Of a DNA stretch of 64,000 nt, positions 46,271 to 55,013 are shown piece after piece (positions within the stretch are counted from its first letter, which is position 1; each line of letters opens with the position of its first letter). A program made the translations under genes and the position numbers. The stretch comes from Sphingobium nicotianae (lineage in GTDB: Bacteria; Pseudomonadota; Alphaproteobacteria; Sphingomonadales; Sphingomonadaceae). The DNA lies in the NCBI RefSeq assembly GCF_018603885.1, contig NZ_JAHGAW010000005.1, positions 248,001 to 312,000 on the forward strand. Reading direction: 5' to 3'. Under the pieces are notes generated by a model, which worked only from the letters and a program-made list of their open reading frames with translations, had not been told where the DNA came from and did no database searches.

Positions 46271-46681
46271 CTATTCTCCCGCGCGATCCAGCAATGCTGT
46301 CAGTAGAGGACGCAGGCGCCTTAACTCTTCGCGATGCGTTGCTGATAGGTCAGCAAGGATCATCTCCGCCTTCGCCGTCAGTTCAAGAAGCGATTGTCGC
46401 CGGTCGTCGACCGAAGAACGACGCATAAGAAGCCCTAGCGCCTCAAGCCGGTGGATGAGGCCGCTGGCGCTGTGCGGCTTGAGAATGAGCCGCTCGGCCA
46501 CATAGCCAATCGTCGCCGCGCCGGGTCGAGCGGCGCGGATTGCGAGCAATGCCTGATGTTGCTGAGCCGTCAGGCCCGCTGCAGCGGCCCTGCTCTCGCT
46601 GAATGCCATAAACAGTCGCAAGGTGTGACGAAAGTCCGCGAGGATTGCGTAGTCGGCATCAGTAACAGGCATCTGGTTCAT
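46271..46681 (-). CDS. MarR family transcriptional regulator
   Basis: 136 residues. Winged-helix core QHQALLAIRAARPGAATIGYVAERL, with KPHSASGLIHRLEALGLLMRR as recognition helix and SVDDRRQSLLELTAKAE as the wing. Dimeric repressor of unknown ligand. Divergent from the CLC gene with 71 bp between the two starts, so it may regulate both. Confidence 0.88.
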   Translation of the reverse strand: MNQMPVTDADYAILADFRHTLRLFMAFSESRAAAAGLTAQQHQALLAIRAARPGAATIGYVAERLILKPHSASGLIHRLEALGLLMRRSSVDDRRQSLLELTAKAEMILADLSATHREELRRLRPLLTALLDRAGE

Positions 46682-46698
46682 GATTGCTCCTAATCCCG

Positions 46699-46712
46699 TT
46701 GATAAATATCAC
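46699..46712. promoter_or_regulatory. FNR/Anr-like box between marR and clcA
   Basis: TTGATAAATATCAC matches the FNR-family consensus TTGAT-N4-ATCAA in 9 of 10 defined positions. TATAAT occurs at 46720-46725, 8 bp downstream. Spacing places the box centre near -26 if that is the -10 element, so repression or a different start point is possible. Fits the low-oxygen theme of the island. Confidence 0.5.
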
Positions 46713-46752
46713 ATTGCGATATAATCCGCCGCGGATTCATCGGAAAGGCATC

Positions 46753-48501
46753 ATGACCGCAATTGCATCCCAGCCTCATGCTCACGAACTCGCTGATCAT
46801 AGCGCCGATCGGCGCATGCTGTTTCTGATCGCAGCCTCTTTGTTCGTTGGCACGGGCGGCGCTTTCGGGGCCTGGGCATTGCTCAAGCTCATCGCGATAG
46901 CGACCAATATCTTCTGGTTCGGCAGATTCTCCGCCAGCCCGGCACTCATCACTGACAGTTCGATCGGATTCGGTGTCGCCATCATTCCGGTGATCGGCAG
47001 CCTGATCATTGGCCTGATGGCTCGCTTCGGATCGGACAAGATTCGTGGCCATGGAATACCAGAGGCGATCGAGGCCATTCTGTATGGTGAAAGCCGCCTG
47101 TCCCCCAAAGTTGCGTTCCTCAAACCCCTCTCATCTGCCATCTCGATCGGCAGTGGAGGCCCGTTCGGTGCTGAGGGGCCGATCATTATGACCGGCGGAG
47201 CGATCGGATCGCTCTTCGCCCAGTGCTTCCATCTAAGCGCTGCGGAGCGCAAGACGCTGCTCGTCGCAGGCGCAGCTGCCGGTATGACGGCGATTTTCGG
47301 GACGCCCGTCGCTGCAATTCTGCTCGCGGTGGAAGTGTTGCTGTTCGAGTGGAAACCGCGCAGCTTCGTACCGGTGGTCGTCGCCGCGCTCGTGTCTCTG
47401 GCCTGGCGCCCCCTGCTCGTCGGAAGCGGGCCATTGTTTCCCTTTCACGGCGTGCCGGTCACCGGTTGGTTGGTCATGGTGGGCGCGGCTGGCATCGGGC
47501 TGCTCGTCGGTCTCGAAGCCGTTCTGCTGTCGACGTTACTCTACCGCATCGAGGATCAATTTCACCGGTTGCCGATCCACTGGATGTGGTGGCCAGCGCT
47601 AGGCGCCATCGTCGTCGGTGTCGGCGGGCTCATCGACGCACATGTGCTCGGGGCGGGCTATCAGAGTATCCAGGATCTGCTCAATGGATCGCTCGCGACC
47701 CGGGTTGTCTTCGCTCTGTTTGTCGTCAAAGCAGTTGTCTGGCTGGTCGCTCTGGGTTCCGGCACATCAGGCGGTGTTCTGGCGCCGTTGCTGATCTTGG
47801 GCGGCGCCTGCGCTTCCTTAGTGGGCCTGGCGGTCGGCGCCAATCCCGGCTTCTGCGCCATGCTGGGCATGGCTGGCATCTTGAGTGGAGCCATGCGGGC
47901 GCCTTTGACTGGCGCAGTGTTCGCGGCTGAATTGACGGGTCATTTCGACAGCCTGCCCGCCGCATTCGCCGCCTCTGTATGCGCCTATGCGGTCAGCGTG
48001 CTTATCATGCGCCGCTCGATCCTGACCGAAAAGATCTCGCGACGCGGCCGGCATATCCTCCAGGAATATAGCGTCGATCCGTTCGATTTCCTGCAGGCCG
48101 GGCAGATCATGACTGCCAAACCGGAGATGTTGTCAGGATCGACGACCATTGGCGAGACAATCGCCTTCTTCGGAAGCACCGCCAAGCACCGCAGCTATCC
48201 GGTGACCAATGACGACGGGCGGTTGCTCGGATTGGTATCAAGATCAGACGTGCTGCGCTGGCAAGTTGAGAACGCACCGCGAGACTCCGCCTTGTCGGAC
48301 GTCGTTTCCGATGCCTCACAGCCTTTTGCCGCGCCACAAGCTCCGGTTGGCGTGGTAGCCGATCTCATGGTCGAGACGGGCGTCGGGCGCATTCCGATCG
48401 TCGACCCGAGCACCAGCCGAGTGATCGGTATTCTGTCACGTCACGATCTATTGAAGGCGCGACGTATCGGCGTCGAGGCGGAGCGCGCGCGCAGCCGCTG
48501 A
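46753..48501 (+). CDS. CLC-type chloride channel/antiporter with CBS domains
   Basis: 582 residues. About ten membrane helices of the ClC fold with selectivity-filter blocks GHGIPEAIEAI and GGPFGAEGPIIMTGGAIGS; the gating Glu is retained in GAEGP. GHGIP replaces the usual GSGIP. The C-terminus has two CBS repeats (about 465-575). ATG at 46753 follows GGAAAGGC. Moves chloride or another anion across the inner membrane; the link to NO or pH stress is inferential. Confidence 0.9.
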   Translation: MTAIASQPHAHELADHSADRRMLFLIAASLFVGTGGAFGAWALLKLIAIATNIFWFGRFSASPALITDSSIGFGVAIIPVIGSLIIGLMARFGSDKIRGHGIPEAIEAILYGESRLSPKVAFLKPLSSAISIGSGGPFGAEGPIIMTGGAIGSLFAQCFHLSAAERKTLLVAGAAAGMTAIFGTPVAAILLAVEVLLFEWKPRSFVPVVVAALVSLAWRPLLVGSGPLFPFHGVPVTGWLVMVGAAGIGLLVGLEAVLLSTLLYRIEDQFHRLPIHWMWWPALGAIVVGVGGLIDAHVLGAGYQSIQDLLNGSLATRVVFALFVVKAVVWLVALGSGTSGGVLAPLLILGGACASLVGLAVGANPGFCAMLGMAGILSGAMRAPLTGAVFAAELTGHFDSLPAAFAASVCAYAVSVLIMRRSILTEKISRRGRHILQEYSVDPFDFLQAGQIMTAKPEMLSGSTTIGETIAFFGSTAKHRSYPVTNDDGRLLGLVSRSDVLRWQVENAPRDSALSDVVSDASQPFAAPQAPVGVVADLMVETGVGRIPIVDPSTSRVIGILSRHDLLKARRIGVEAERARSR

Positions 48502-48907
48502 AGTCGCCTTGGCGAGTGGCGCTTGGCACTGAACGAGTGTCCGCTATGGGAATGCGCTCTTCGGCGTTGGACGTCCGAGACGATGGAGCGAGGGGCGATA
48601 AACCTCGGCCCGGGGACGTCACGTTCATTGATTCAGTTTTCTGCGGGGCGCGATCAGCTGGGTCATCGAGGCAGAAGGGATGAACGGGCGGAGGCTCCCG
48701 GCCATCAGAACCTTTGCGCGAAATGACCGTGCCCGGTGCGCGGGCTAGACTCGATCGCGCAGACGACCCGCATCGTCAACGCCTCGCTGCCTGTGCTTCC
48801 GAATAACGAGGTTGTTGGAAGGGCGCTAAAAATTCTTGCGGCCGATCGATGCTCGCGTGTCGCGCAAGTGGCCGATAGCAGTTGTATCTTTTGTAATGTT
48901 CTTATAC

Positions 48908-48924
48908 ATGCAATTTAAATGCAT
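48908..48924 (+). promoter_or_regulatory. NsrR operator upstream of the haemoglobin gene
   Basis: The 17-bp ATGCAATTTAAATGCAT matches the NsrR core ATGCATTT-N-AAATGCAT at 15 of 16 defined positions, and the following ATATT extends the right half-site correctly. It ends 17 bp before the globin ATG, a repressing position. The NsrR-like gene at 56521-56964 is the likely reader. The rest of 48502-48941 shows no gene. Confidence 0.75.
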
Positions 48925-48941
48925 ATTTGAAGGAGGAGGCC

Positions 48942-49316
48942 ATGCATGATCAAGTCGATCGCGTGGACGAGCGGAGCCTGCGCGAACTGGTCGAGCGGTT
49001 TTATGCTCGCGTACGGGAAGACGAGCAGCTTGGACCGATCTTCAACGATGCCATCCAGGATTGGCCGGAGCATCTGGACAAGCTAACAGCCTTTTGGTCC
49101 TCGGTGATGCTCACAAGCGGCCGATACAAGGGTAATCCCTTGGCAGCGCATATTAAGCATCGCGACCGGATTACGCCCGAACTTTTCGACCGCTGGCTCG
49201 CGCTCTGGCAACTGACGACCAGCGAAGTAATGGACCAGGACGCCGCCCGCATCATTCAGTTTAAGGCTTCCCGTATCGCCGAGAGCTTGCAGCTCGGCAT
49301 GTTCTTCCGGCTCTGA
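48942..49316 (+). CDS. Group III truncated haemoglobin
   Basis: 124 residues. FYARVREDEQLGPIFNDAI, DWPEHLDKLTAFWSSVMLTSGRYKGNPLAAHIKH carries the group III signature, with the proximal His in AAHIKH. Binds O2/NO; such globins detoxify NO or its products. ATG 48942 is preceded by GGAGGAGG, the strongest ribosome-binding site in the island. Followed after 24 bp by the DUF1971 gene, with which it is probably cotranscribed. Confidence 0.95.
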   Translation: MHDQVDRVDERSLRELVERFYARVREDEQLGPIFNDAIQDWPEHLDKLTAFWSSVMLTSGRYKGNPLAAHIKHRDRITPELFDRWLALWQLTTSEVMDQDAARIIQFKASRIAESLQLGMFFRL

Positions 49317-49340
49317 CGCCGCTCGCCTAGGAGACGTCAA

Positions 49341-49613
49341 TTGGCCATTGAACCCTATCGATCGACACCGGTCTTTGATCAGGACAGTCTGCCCTCGGCC
49401 CTTCGGCAACGCCACAACACGAAGGAGGGCGTGTGGGGACTTGTCCGGATCATCGAAGGCAGTCTGCGGCTCGTCTATCTCGATCCACAATCAGAGATCG
49501 TCCTCGATTCCGTGACACCGGGGCTGTTGCTACCGGGGCAACCACATTTTGTGGAGCCCTTGGGACCAATGAAGATGCGAGTGGAATTCTACCATGGTCC
49601 GCCGGAGATCTGA
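49341..49613 (+). CDS. DUF1971 cupin-like protein
   Basis: 90 residues. STPVFDQDSLPSALRQRHNTK, GVWGLVRIIEGSLRLVYLD and GLLLPGQPHFVEPLGPMKMRVEF match DUF1971, a small cupin-fold family related to the N-terminal part of tellurite-resistance TehB. Often found beside haemoglobins and NO genes. The TTG start at 49341 has AGGAG 6 bp upstream. Second gene of the NsrR-box operon. Confidence 0.82.
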   Translation: MAIEPYRSTPVFDQDSLPSALRQRHNTKEGVWGLVRIIEGSLRLVYLDPQSEIVLDSVTPGLLLPGQPHFVEPLGPMKMRVEFYHGPPEI

Positions 49614-49664
49614 CATGGTCGATTGCTGGAAATTCGTGATTCAAGGCGTTTGAGAGGTCTGGTC

Positions 49665-50129
49665 ATGGACGATTTTATCGTTGCGCGCGCGATACATGTT
49701 CTGGCTGTCCTCATGTGGATCGGCGGTCTTGCTTTCGTCACGACCGTGGTCACACCCTACGTCCGGCACGGCCGGTTACCTGCGCGGCGCCTAGCTGCAT
49801 TTCAAGAATTCGAGAGGCGCTTCGCGCCGCAGGCTCGCATCTGGGTCCTGCTTGCCGGCGCCAGTGGCTTCTGGATGGTTCACCGCGCCTCGCTATGGAG
49901 TCGCTTCGCGGATCCGCACTTCTGGTGGATGCACGCCATGGTCGCACTATGGGCGATCTTCATCATGATGCTGTTCGTGATCGAACCTTTGTTTCTCCAT
50001 CGTCACATGGAAGAGTCGACCAATCCCATCGCTGACTTTGACCGATTGGAACGGATGCATCGCATCCTTCTCCTCCTGGCGGTGATCACGCTCCTGGGCG
50101 CCGTTGCTGGAAGTCACGGTTTGATCTGA
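49665..50129 (+). CDS. Four-helix membrane protein, CopD-like
   Basis: 154 residues with four hydrophobic helices. His residues near helix ends (AIHVLAVLMWIGG, HFWWMHAMVALWA, MHRILLLLAV) resemble haem-b-binding positions of CopD/cytochrome b561-like proteins. ATG 49665 (MDDFIVARAIHV) is chosen over an earlier frame start at 49623. Likely third gene after globin and DUF1971. The exact family is not certain. Confidence 0.72.
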   Translation: MDDFIVARAIHVLAVLMWIGGLAFVTTVVTPYVRHGRLPARRLAAFQEFERRFAPQARIWVLLAGASGFWMVHRASLWSRFADPHFWWMHAMVALWAIFIMMLFVIEPLFLHRHMEESTNPIADFDRLERMHRILLLLAVITLLGAVAGSHGLI

Positions 50130-50246
50130 CGGACCTGACGTCCGGTCAGGCTGTTCACCATGGCTTCCGGTTCTCAACGGCCGGTTGAAAACTTTGGCGA
50201 TGATCAGATGGCGCTGGTGGTCATCATCGTCCGGCCGGAGGACGGA

Positions 50247-50453
50247 CTAACCTTCGCGGCGGCCGATGAGACCAGCGCCGACAGGCATCAGGGTCGAGAA
50301 GTGACCGGCTGCTATGTCCTCTTCGCGAGGATAGACAAGCTGGATCTCGCTCTGCGGGCCGTTCGTCTCATCGATGAAGTCGACGTTGGCGTGCATCGTC
50401 AGAACGTCAGGCGAGGGAGGTGCCGAGACCAAGGCGCCTGAGGTGTCTTCCAT
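50247..50453 (-). pseudogene. Rnk/GreA C-terminal-domain fragment
   Basis: 68 codons encoding VLTMHANVDFIDETNGPQSE, then IQLVYPREEDIAAGHFSTLMPVGAGLIG, the core of the GreA/GreB C-terminal domain as in the nucleoside-diphosphate-kinase regulator Rnk. The N-terminal half is missing (an in-frame TGA stands directly upstream of the ATG) and the end is cut just after LIGRREG. Probably a relic. Confidence 0.5.
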
Positions 50454-50566
50454 GGGTCAAACCTGTCTCAACGTCGGAACAAGTCAATTTTCTGGCCGGC
50501 CCGCTGTGGGGTGTGTGGCAAGCGAGCCCGCTGCCGACGTTCGGTCCTTTTCCGAGCCTGGACCCG

Positions 50567-51205
50567 TTATTCCACGGCTTCGAGATCCACGAGGCGCAGA
50601 TAGGGTTTGAGCGTCCTGAAGCCCTGCGGAAACAGGCGCGAGGCTTCCTCGTCTGAAAGCCTGGGGGAAATGACCACCGGATCGCCCTGTGCCCAGTTAA
50701 CGGGCGTCGCAATCGCGCGCGTATCGGTCAATTGAAGGCTGTCGATCGCGCGGAGGATTTCCTGGAAATTGCGGCCGGTGCTGGGCGGGTAGGTGAGGAT
50801 CAGGCGCACCTTTTTAGCGGGATCGATAACGAAGACCGAGCGTACGGTAACGTTCGGATCGCTTTCGGGATGAATCATGCCGTAGAGCTTCGAAACGGAG
50901 GCATCCGGATCAGCCAACATGGGAAAATCCACAGCTTTGCCCTGGGTCTCCGCAATATCCTCTTCCCAGATACAGTGGGCTTCGAGCGGATCGATCGAGA
51001 GCCCAATAGTTTTCACATTACGCTTGTCCCATTCCGGGCGTAAGTGCGCGACTTCCCCCAGTTCGGTCGTGCATACCGGCGTGAAGTCCTTGGGGTGGCT
51101 GAAAAGGACGCCCCAACTCGCTCCGAGCCATTCGTGAAACCGAATGGGTCCGTGGGTGCTGTCCTGCTCGAAGTCGGGGGCTATCTGCCCAAGCTGAATG
51201 GTCAT
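50567..51205 (-). CDS. 1-Cys peroxiredoxin (Prx6 type)
   Basis: 212 residues. The peroxidatic Cys is in HPKDFTPVCTTELGEVA; the C-terminal domain of the Prx6 group is present (PPSTGRNFQEILRAIDSLQL, then VVISPRLSDEEASRLFPQGF). No resolving Cys. Reduces peroxide, possibly peroxynitrite, which would suit an NO island. ATG 51205 (MTIQLGQIAPDF), preceded by GGAGCC. Confidence 0.94.
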   Translation of the reverse strand: MTIQLGQIAPDFEQDSTHGPIRFHEWLGASWGVLFSHPKDFTPVCTTELGEVAHLRPEWDKRNVKTIGLSIDPLEAHCIWEEDIAETQGKAVDFPMLADPDASVSKLYGMIHPESDPNVTVRSVFVIDPAKKVRLILTYPPSTGRNFQEILRAIDSLQLTDTRAIATPVNWAQGDPVVISPRLSDEEASRLFPQGFRTLKPYLRLVDLEAVE

Positions 51206-51302
51206 GGAGGCTCCTTGGCAATTTGGCGTCGCAATGTGATCGTCAATCAATCGACAAGCAAATGAATGATATTTCCACTTAAAGCGAATTTGTTTGATAT
51301 TA

Positions 51303-51509
51303 TCATCGAGCGCGTGATGGAATGAACAGGGCAATCGTGATGAAAGCCACCACCAGAGCGCCAAAGAACACGGCATCTGCATCCGCTGCGCCGATAATCT
51401 CGAATTGCATCATGAACCAAATGATGATCCGAATAATTATGAACGCAATGACCGCCGTCACCGCACGGTCGGGTCCGCTCTTACGATGATTGAGCCGATC
51501 TCGCCTCAC
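51303..51509 (-). CDS. Small two-helix membrane protein
   Basis: 68 residues. Two hydrophobic segments (AVTAVIAFIIIRIIIWFMMQF and AVFFGALVVAFITIALFI) flanked by basic ends. GTG start at 51509, weak ribosome-binding site. Lies 19 bp after the 115-aa membrane-protein gene, so may be the second gene of a pair. Function unknown. Confidence 0.45.
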   Translation of the reverse strand: MRRDRLNHRKSGPDRAVTAVIAFIIIRIIIWFMMQFEIIGAADADAVFFGALVVAFITIALFIPSRAR

Positions 51510-51528
51510 AGCGAAAGGCCGCCCGCAC

Positions 51529-51876
51529 TCACGGGGTTCGATGGTCTACATCGTCGGCATGCGACCCCCTGTTTGCTAGGATCTGGCCGAGGTCCTCCTG
51601 GAAGAGCTTCACGATATCGATCGGCTCCCGCCGAGGAGCCTTGTCGCGCGCCAACAGGTTCAGCGACCTCCATTCGAGAGCAATGGTCAAACAAGTTGTA
51701 AGGGGAACGAGAATGATGGCCGCCCAAACCATAAGCCCCTGGCCGATCACGCCGGCTTCGTCGAGCGCATAGAGTCCCGCGCTCACGGCAACGATGGCAA
51801 GCGTAGCTGCAATCGCATGAACTCGCCGAACGATCGGCGATGGACGCGCCGGCCGAAATGGTTCGATCGGCTTCAT
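51529..51876 (-). CDS. Small membrane protein, 115 aa
   Basis: Two membrane helices (AIAATLAIVAVSAGLYAL and GLMVWAAIILVPLTTCLTIAL) with a basic N-terminus and a soluble C-terminal part (REPIDIVKLFQEDLGQILAN). ATG at 51876. Divergent from the LysR gene, with 144 bp between the starts. No family recognised. Confidence 0.55.
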   Translation of the reverse strand: MKPIEPFRPARPSPIVRRVHAIAATLAIVAVSAGLYALDEAGVIGQGLMVWAAIILVPLTTCLTIALEWRSLNLLARDKAPRREPIDIVKLFQEDLGQILANRGSHADDVDHRTP

Positions 51877-52020
51877 GCCGTTCGCACCGGACGTGTCACC
51901 TCAACGGGCGCGCAGTCTGATAGCCTATGTCGGACCATGATGGTCTCTCCTTGCCCGGCCATCTTTCCTGCTTTAGTATCCATCAAGCAAGCGAATATAA
52001 TTGTACTTTGATATGCGAGA

Positions 52021-52878
52021 ATGTTCTGGATGGATATCGTCGTCGCGCGCACGTTCCTCGAAGTCGTGAAGACCGGCAGCTTCGTGGCCGCCGCTAACAA
52101 TCTCAACCTGACCCAGACGGCAGTGAGCGCCCGGATCAAGGTGTTGGAGGAGCAACTCGACCGCCCGGTCTTTATCCGCAACAAGGCCGGCGCTCGGCTG
52201 ACGCCGGAGGGGCAACAGTTTCTTCGCTTTGCGACGACGCTCGTGCAGGTTTGGGACAGAGCCCGCCGGGCAATAGCCCTACCGCCAGGACGAGACACCG
52301 TCGTTACGGTAGGCGCAGAGCTCAGCCTGTGGAGTCCATTGCTACGTCATTGGCTGCTTTGGATGCGCCGCGAATGTCCAGACATTGCAGTCAGCACGCA
52401 AATCGACACATCCGAGCGACTGATGGCTCGGGTGCAGGATGGATCACTGGACGTGGCCATCCTCTATGCGGCACCGAGCAGGCCAGGCATGATCGCCGAA
52501 CTGCTGTTCGAGGAAAAGCTCGTGTTCGTGCGTACAACACCTGCAAACCGTCCTCTCGCGCCTGAGGATCATGTGCAGGTCGACTGGGGCGAGGATTTTG
52601 CGGCCAGCTACCAGGCTGCCTTCCCGGACCAGCCCAACGCGGTGGTGTCGATTAGCTATGGGCCGCTCGCGCTCGACTATATCCTCGCAACCGGGGGATG
52701 CGGCTATTTTCGCAAGGGCTTTATCCGTTCCTATCTCGAAGAAGGTCGGCTGGCGGTTGTTCCGGATAGCCCGGAATTTTCCTACTCGGCCTATGTTGTC
52801 CATTCGACCCAGGCCGATCCGGGCGTGATGGACCGGATACGCATTGGCTTGCGTGCGGCGGCGGCAGTCTCGACATGA
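52021..52878 (+). CDS. LysR family transcriptional regulator
   Basis: 285 residues. N-terminal HTH: FLEVVKTGSFVAAANNLNLT, then VSARIKVLEEQLDRPVFIRN; the effector domain follows from about residue 90. Its target could be the divergent 115-aa and 68-aa membrane genes or the peroxiredoxin. Inducer unknown. The 298-bp region to coxI shows no gene. Confidence 0.92.
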   Translation: MFWMDIVVARTFLEVVKTGSFVAAANNLNLTQTAVSARIKVLEEQLDRPVFIRNKAGARLTPEGQQFLRFATTLVQVWDRARRAIALPPGRDTVVTVGAELSLWSPLLRHWLLWMRRECPDIAVSTQIDTSERLMARVQDGSLDVAILYAAPSRPGMIAELLFEEKLVFVRTTPANRPLAPEDHVQVDWGEDFAASYQAAFPDQPNAVVSISYGPLALDYILATGGCGYFRKGFIRSYLEEGRLAVVPDSPEFSYSAYVVHSTQADPGVMDRIRIGLRAAAAVST

Positions 52879-53176
52879 ATAATGAACCATCACTCATGTG
52901 CTGCGTCCTTGAAGCGGATGTGCCTATTTCGGGACTGCTCCCGTACAGAGCTGCTGGCGGCGCTCCACGGGCTTCTGGCAAGATGGAACCAATAAAGTTG
53001 CTGGAACCGAGAGGAAACATGATCTTTTTTGGATGGTCTCCGGATGCTATCCGGGCGTTAGGAAAGACGATCCCGATTTTTGCATGAAGACACGGTGATC
53101 GGTGCGCTGATCGCTGTCACGGCGTTGCGTGCCTGCGCCGTGACGCATGGATGATCGTTCGTCTCCCCGGAGAAAT

Positions 53177-54844
53177 ATGGAGATGACGATGGCCGAAGAG
53201 GTAGTGGCGGCAAACCCATTCCAGAGCGCGCGCGCAGAGCGGGACCACGATCACAAACCGTCATTCTTCATACGTTGGTTCATGTCGACCAATCATAAGG
53301 ATATCGGTACACTCTATCTCATCTTTGCGATCTGCGCCGGCATTATCGGAGCTGCGATCTCAGGCATGATGCGGCTCGAGCTGGCCGAGCCCGGCATCCA
53401 GTATCTGCCCATGTGGGCCGGTACGGACAACATGGCTCAGGCGCTTCATCTCTGGAACGTGCTGGTGACTGCGCACGGCCTCATCATGATCTTTTTCGCC
53501 ATCATGCCGGCGATGGTGGGCGGATTCGGCAACTGGTTCGTGCCGATCATGATCGGCGCGCCGGACATGGCGTTCCCACGCATGAACAATATCAGCTTCT
53601 GGCTGTTGGTACCGTCATTTGTCCTGTTTGTCGGCTCCGCATTCGTGCCGGGAGGCTCGGGTGACGGCGCCGGGACCGGGTGGACGCTCTATGCTCCGCT
53701 TTCGACTACCGGTTCGCCCGGTCCAGCTGTCGACATGGTAATCTTGTCGATACATCTCGCCGGCGTCTCGTCCATCCTGGGCGCGATCAACTTGATTACC
53801 ACGATCTTGAACATGCGCGCGCCAGGCATGACGCTGCACAAGATGCCGTTGTTCTGCTGGTCGGTCTTGGTCACCGCCTTCATGCTGCTGTTCGCCCTTC
53901 CGGTGCTCGCGGCGGCCATCACCATGCTGCTTACCGATCGCAACTTCCATACCACGTTCTTCGATCCCACCGGCGGCGGCGATCCCGAGCTCTATCAGCA
54001 TCTGTTTTGGTTCTTCGGTCACCCGGAGGTTTACATCATGATCCTGCCTGGCTTTGGCATCATCAGCCAAGTGATCTCGACCTTTAGCCGTAAACCAATC
54101 TTCGGTTATCTAGGCATGGCCTATGCTATGGTCGCGATCGCGATTATCGGATTTCTTGTCTGGGCTCACCACATGTTCACGGTCGGCCTATCGCTCAACG
54201 TGAAGCTATACTTCTCCGCGGCCTCGATGGTGATCGCAGTGCCGACAGGGATAAAGATATTTTCCTGGATCGCGACCATGTGGGGCGGGTCTATGACCTT
54301 CCGCACACCAATGCTCTGGGCGCTCGGTTTCATCTTCATGTTCACGATTGGCGGTGTGACCGGCGTCGTGCTGGCCAATGGCGGCATCGACGACGAGCTT
54401 CAGGACACCTATTATGTGATCGCGCACTTCCACTATGTGCTCAGTCTCGGCGCGGTCTTCTCGCTATTCGCCGGCTTTTATTACTGGTTCCCGAAAATGA
54501 CCGGCCGCATGTATTCTGAGTTGCTCGGCAAGCTGCATTTTTGGACCTTCTTCATCGGGGTCAACATCCTGTTCTTCCCAATGCATTTCCTCGGAGTCAG
54601 CGGCATGCAACGTCGCGTCCCGGACTATCCCGACGCCTACTACACCTGGAATCACGTTGCTTCGCTCGGCTACGCGGTTGCGGCGTTCGGTATGGTCTTC
54701 TTCTTCGCGAACGTCATCTGGTCGCTGTTTCGCGGGCCGGTGGCCGGCGACAACCCCTGGGGGGAAGGTGCGAACACGCTGGAGTGGACCTTGTCGAGTC
54801 CCCCACCTTATCACCAGTTCGAGACGTTGCCCGTGATCGTTTGA
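53177..54844 (+). CDS. ctaD: Orphan haem-copper oxidase subunit I (aa3 type)
   Basis: 555 residues, near the usual 530-560. Canonical ligands and channels: [17 protein letters not shown], the [14 protein letters not shown] motif with the D-channel Glu and the His-Tyr pair, [11 protein letters not shown], and [12 protein letters not shown] with haem ligands. Neither coxB nor coxC, nor a cox assembly gene, is nearby, so it would need chromosomal partners. ATG 53177 has GGAGAAAT before it; ATG 53189 and 53147 are alternatives. Expected to reduce O2 or possibly act on NO. Complete and without stops, so likely functional. Confidence 0.9.
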   Translation: MEMTMAEEVVAANPFQSARAERDHDHKPSFFIRWFMSTNHKDIGTLYLIFAICAGIIGAAISGMMRLELAEPGIQYLPMWAGTDNMAQALHLWNVLVTAHGLIMIFFAIMPAMVGGFGNWFVPIMIGAPDMAFPRMNNISFWLLVPSFVLFVGSAFVPGGSGDGAGTGWTLYAPLSTTGSPGPAVDMVILSIHLAGVSSILGAINLITTILNMRAPGMTLHKMPLFCWSVLVTAFMLLFALPVLAAAITMLLTDRNFHTTFFDPTGGGDPELYQHLFWFFGHPEVYIMILPGFGIISQVISTFSRKPIFGYLGMAYAMVAIAIIGFLVWAHHMFTVGLSLNVKLYFSAASMVIAVPTGIKIFSWIATMWGGSMTFRTPMLWALGFIFMFTIGGVTGVVLANGGIDDELQDTYYVIAHFHYVLSLGAVFSLFAGFYYWFPKMTGRMYSELLGKLHFWTFFIGVNILFFPMHFLGVSGMQRRVPDYPDAYYTWNHVASLGYAVAAFGMVFFFANVIWSLFRGPVAGDNPWGEGANTLEWTLSSPPPYHQFETLPVIV

Positions 54845-55013
54845 TCGACAAAATAATGTTCGAACGCCGGGATGAGAACATTGTGACGAGTGCCTGAGAT
54901 TCGCTGGAGCGTGGAGGCCCGTGAACTCCACCGCCTGCCCGGTGCGGCCCGGCGTCACGGTTCGATGCCCCGTTTGTGCATACAACATGTCCAAACTTTG
55001 CTATCGTCGTGGG

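Noticed and set aside
48736..48918. 60-aa plus-strand frame before the globin
   Set aside because: No motif, poor start context, and its end overlaps the NsrR operator.
52875..53087. 70-aa plus-strand frame between lysR and ctaD
   Set aside because: No ribosome-binding site or recognisable feature.
53177..54844. Part of a complete aa3 oxidase operon
   Set aside because: No subunit II, III or assembly gene occurs on either side within the window.
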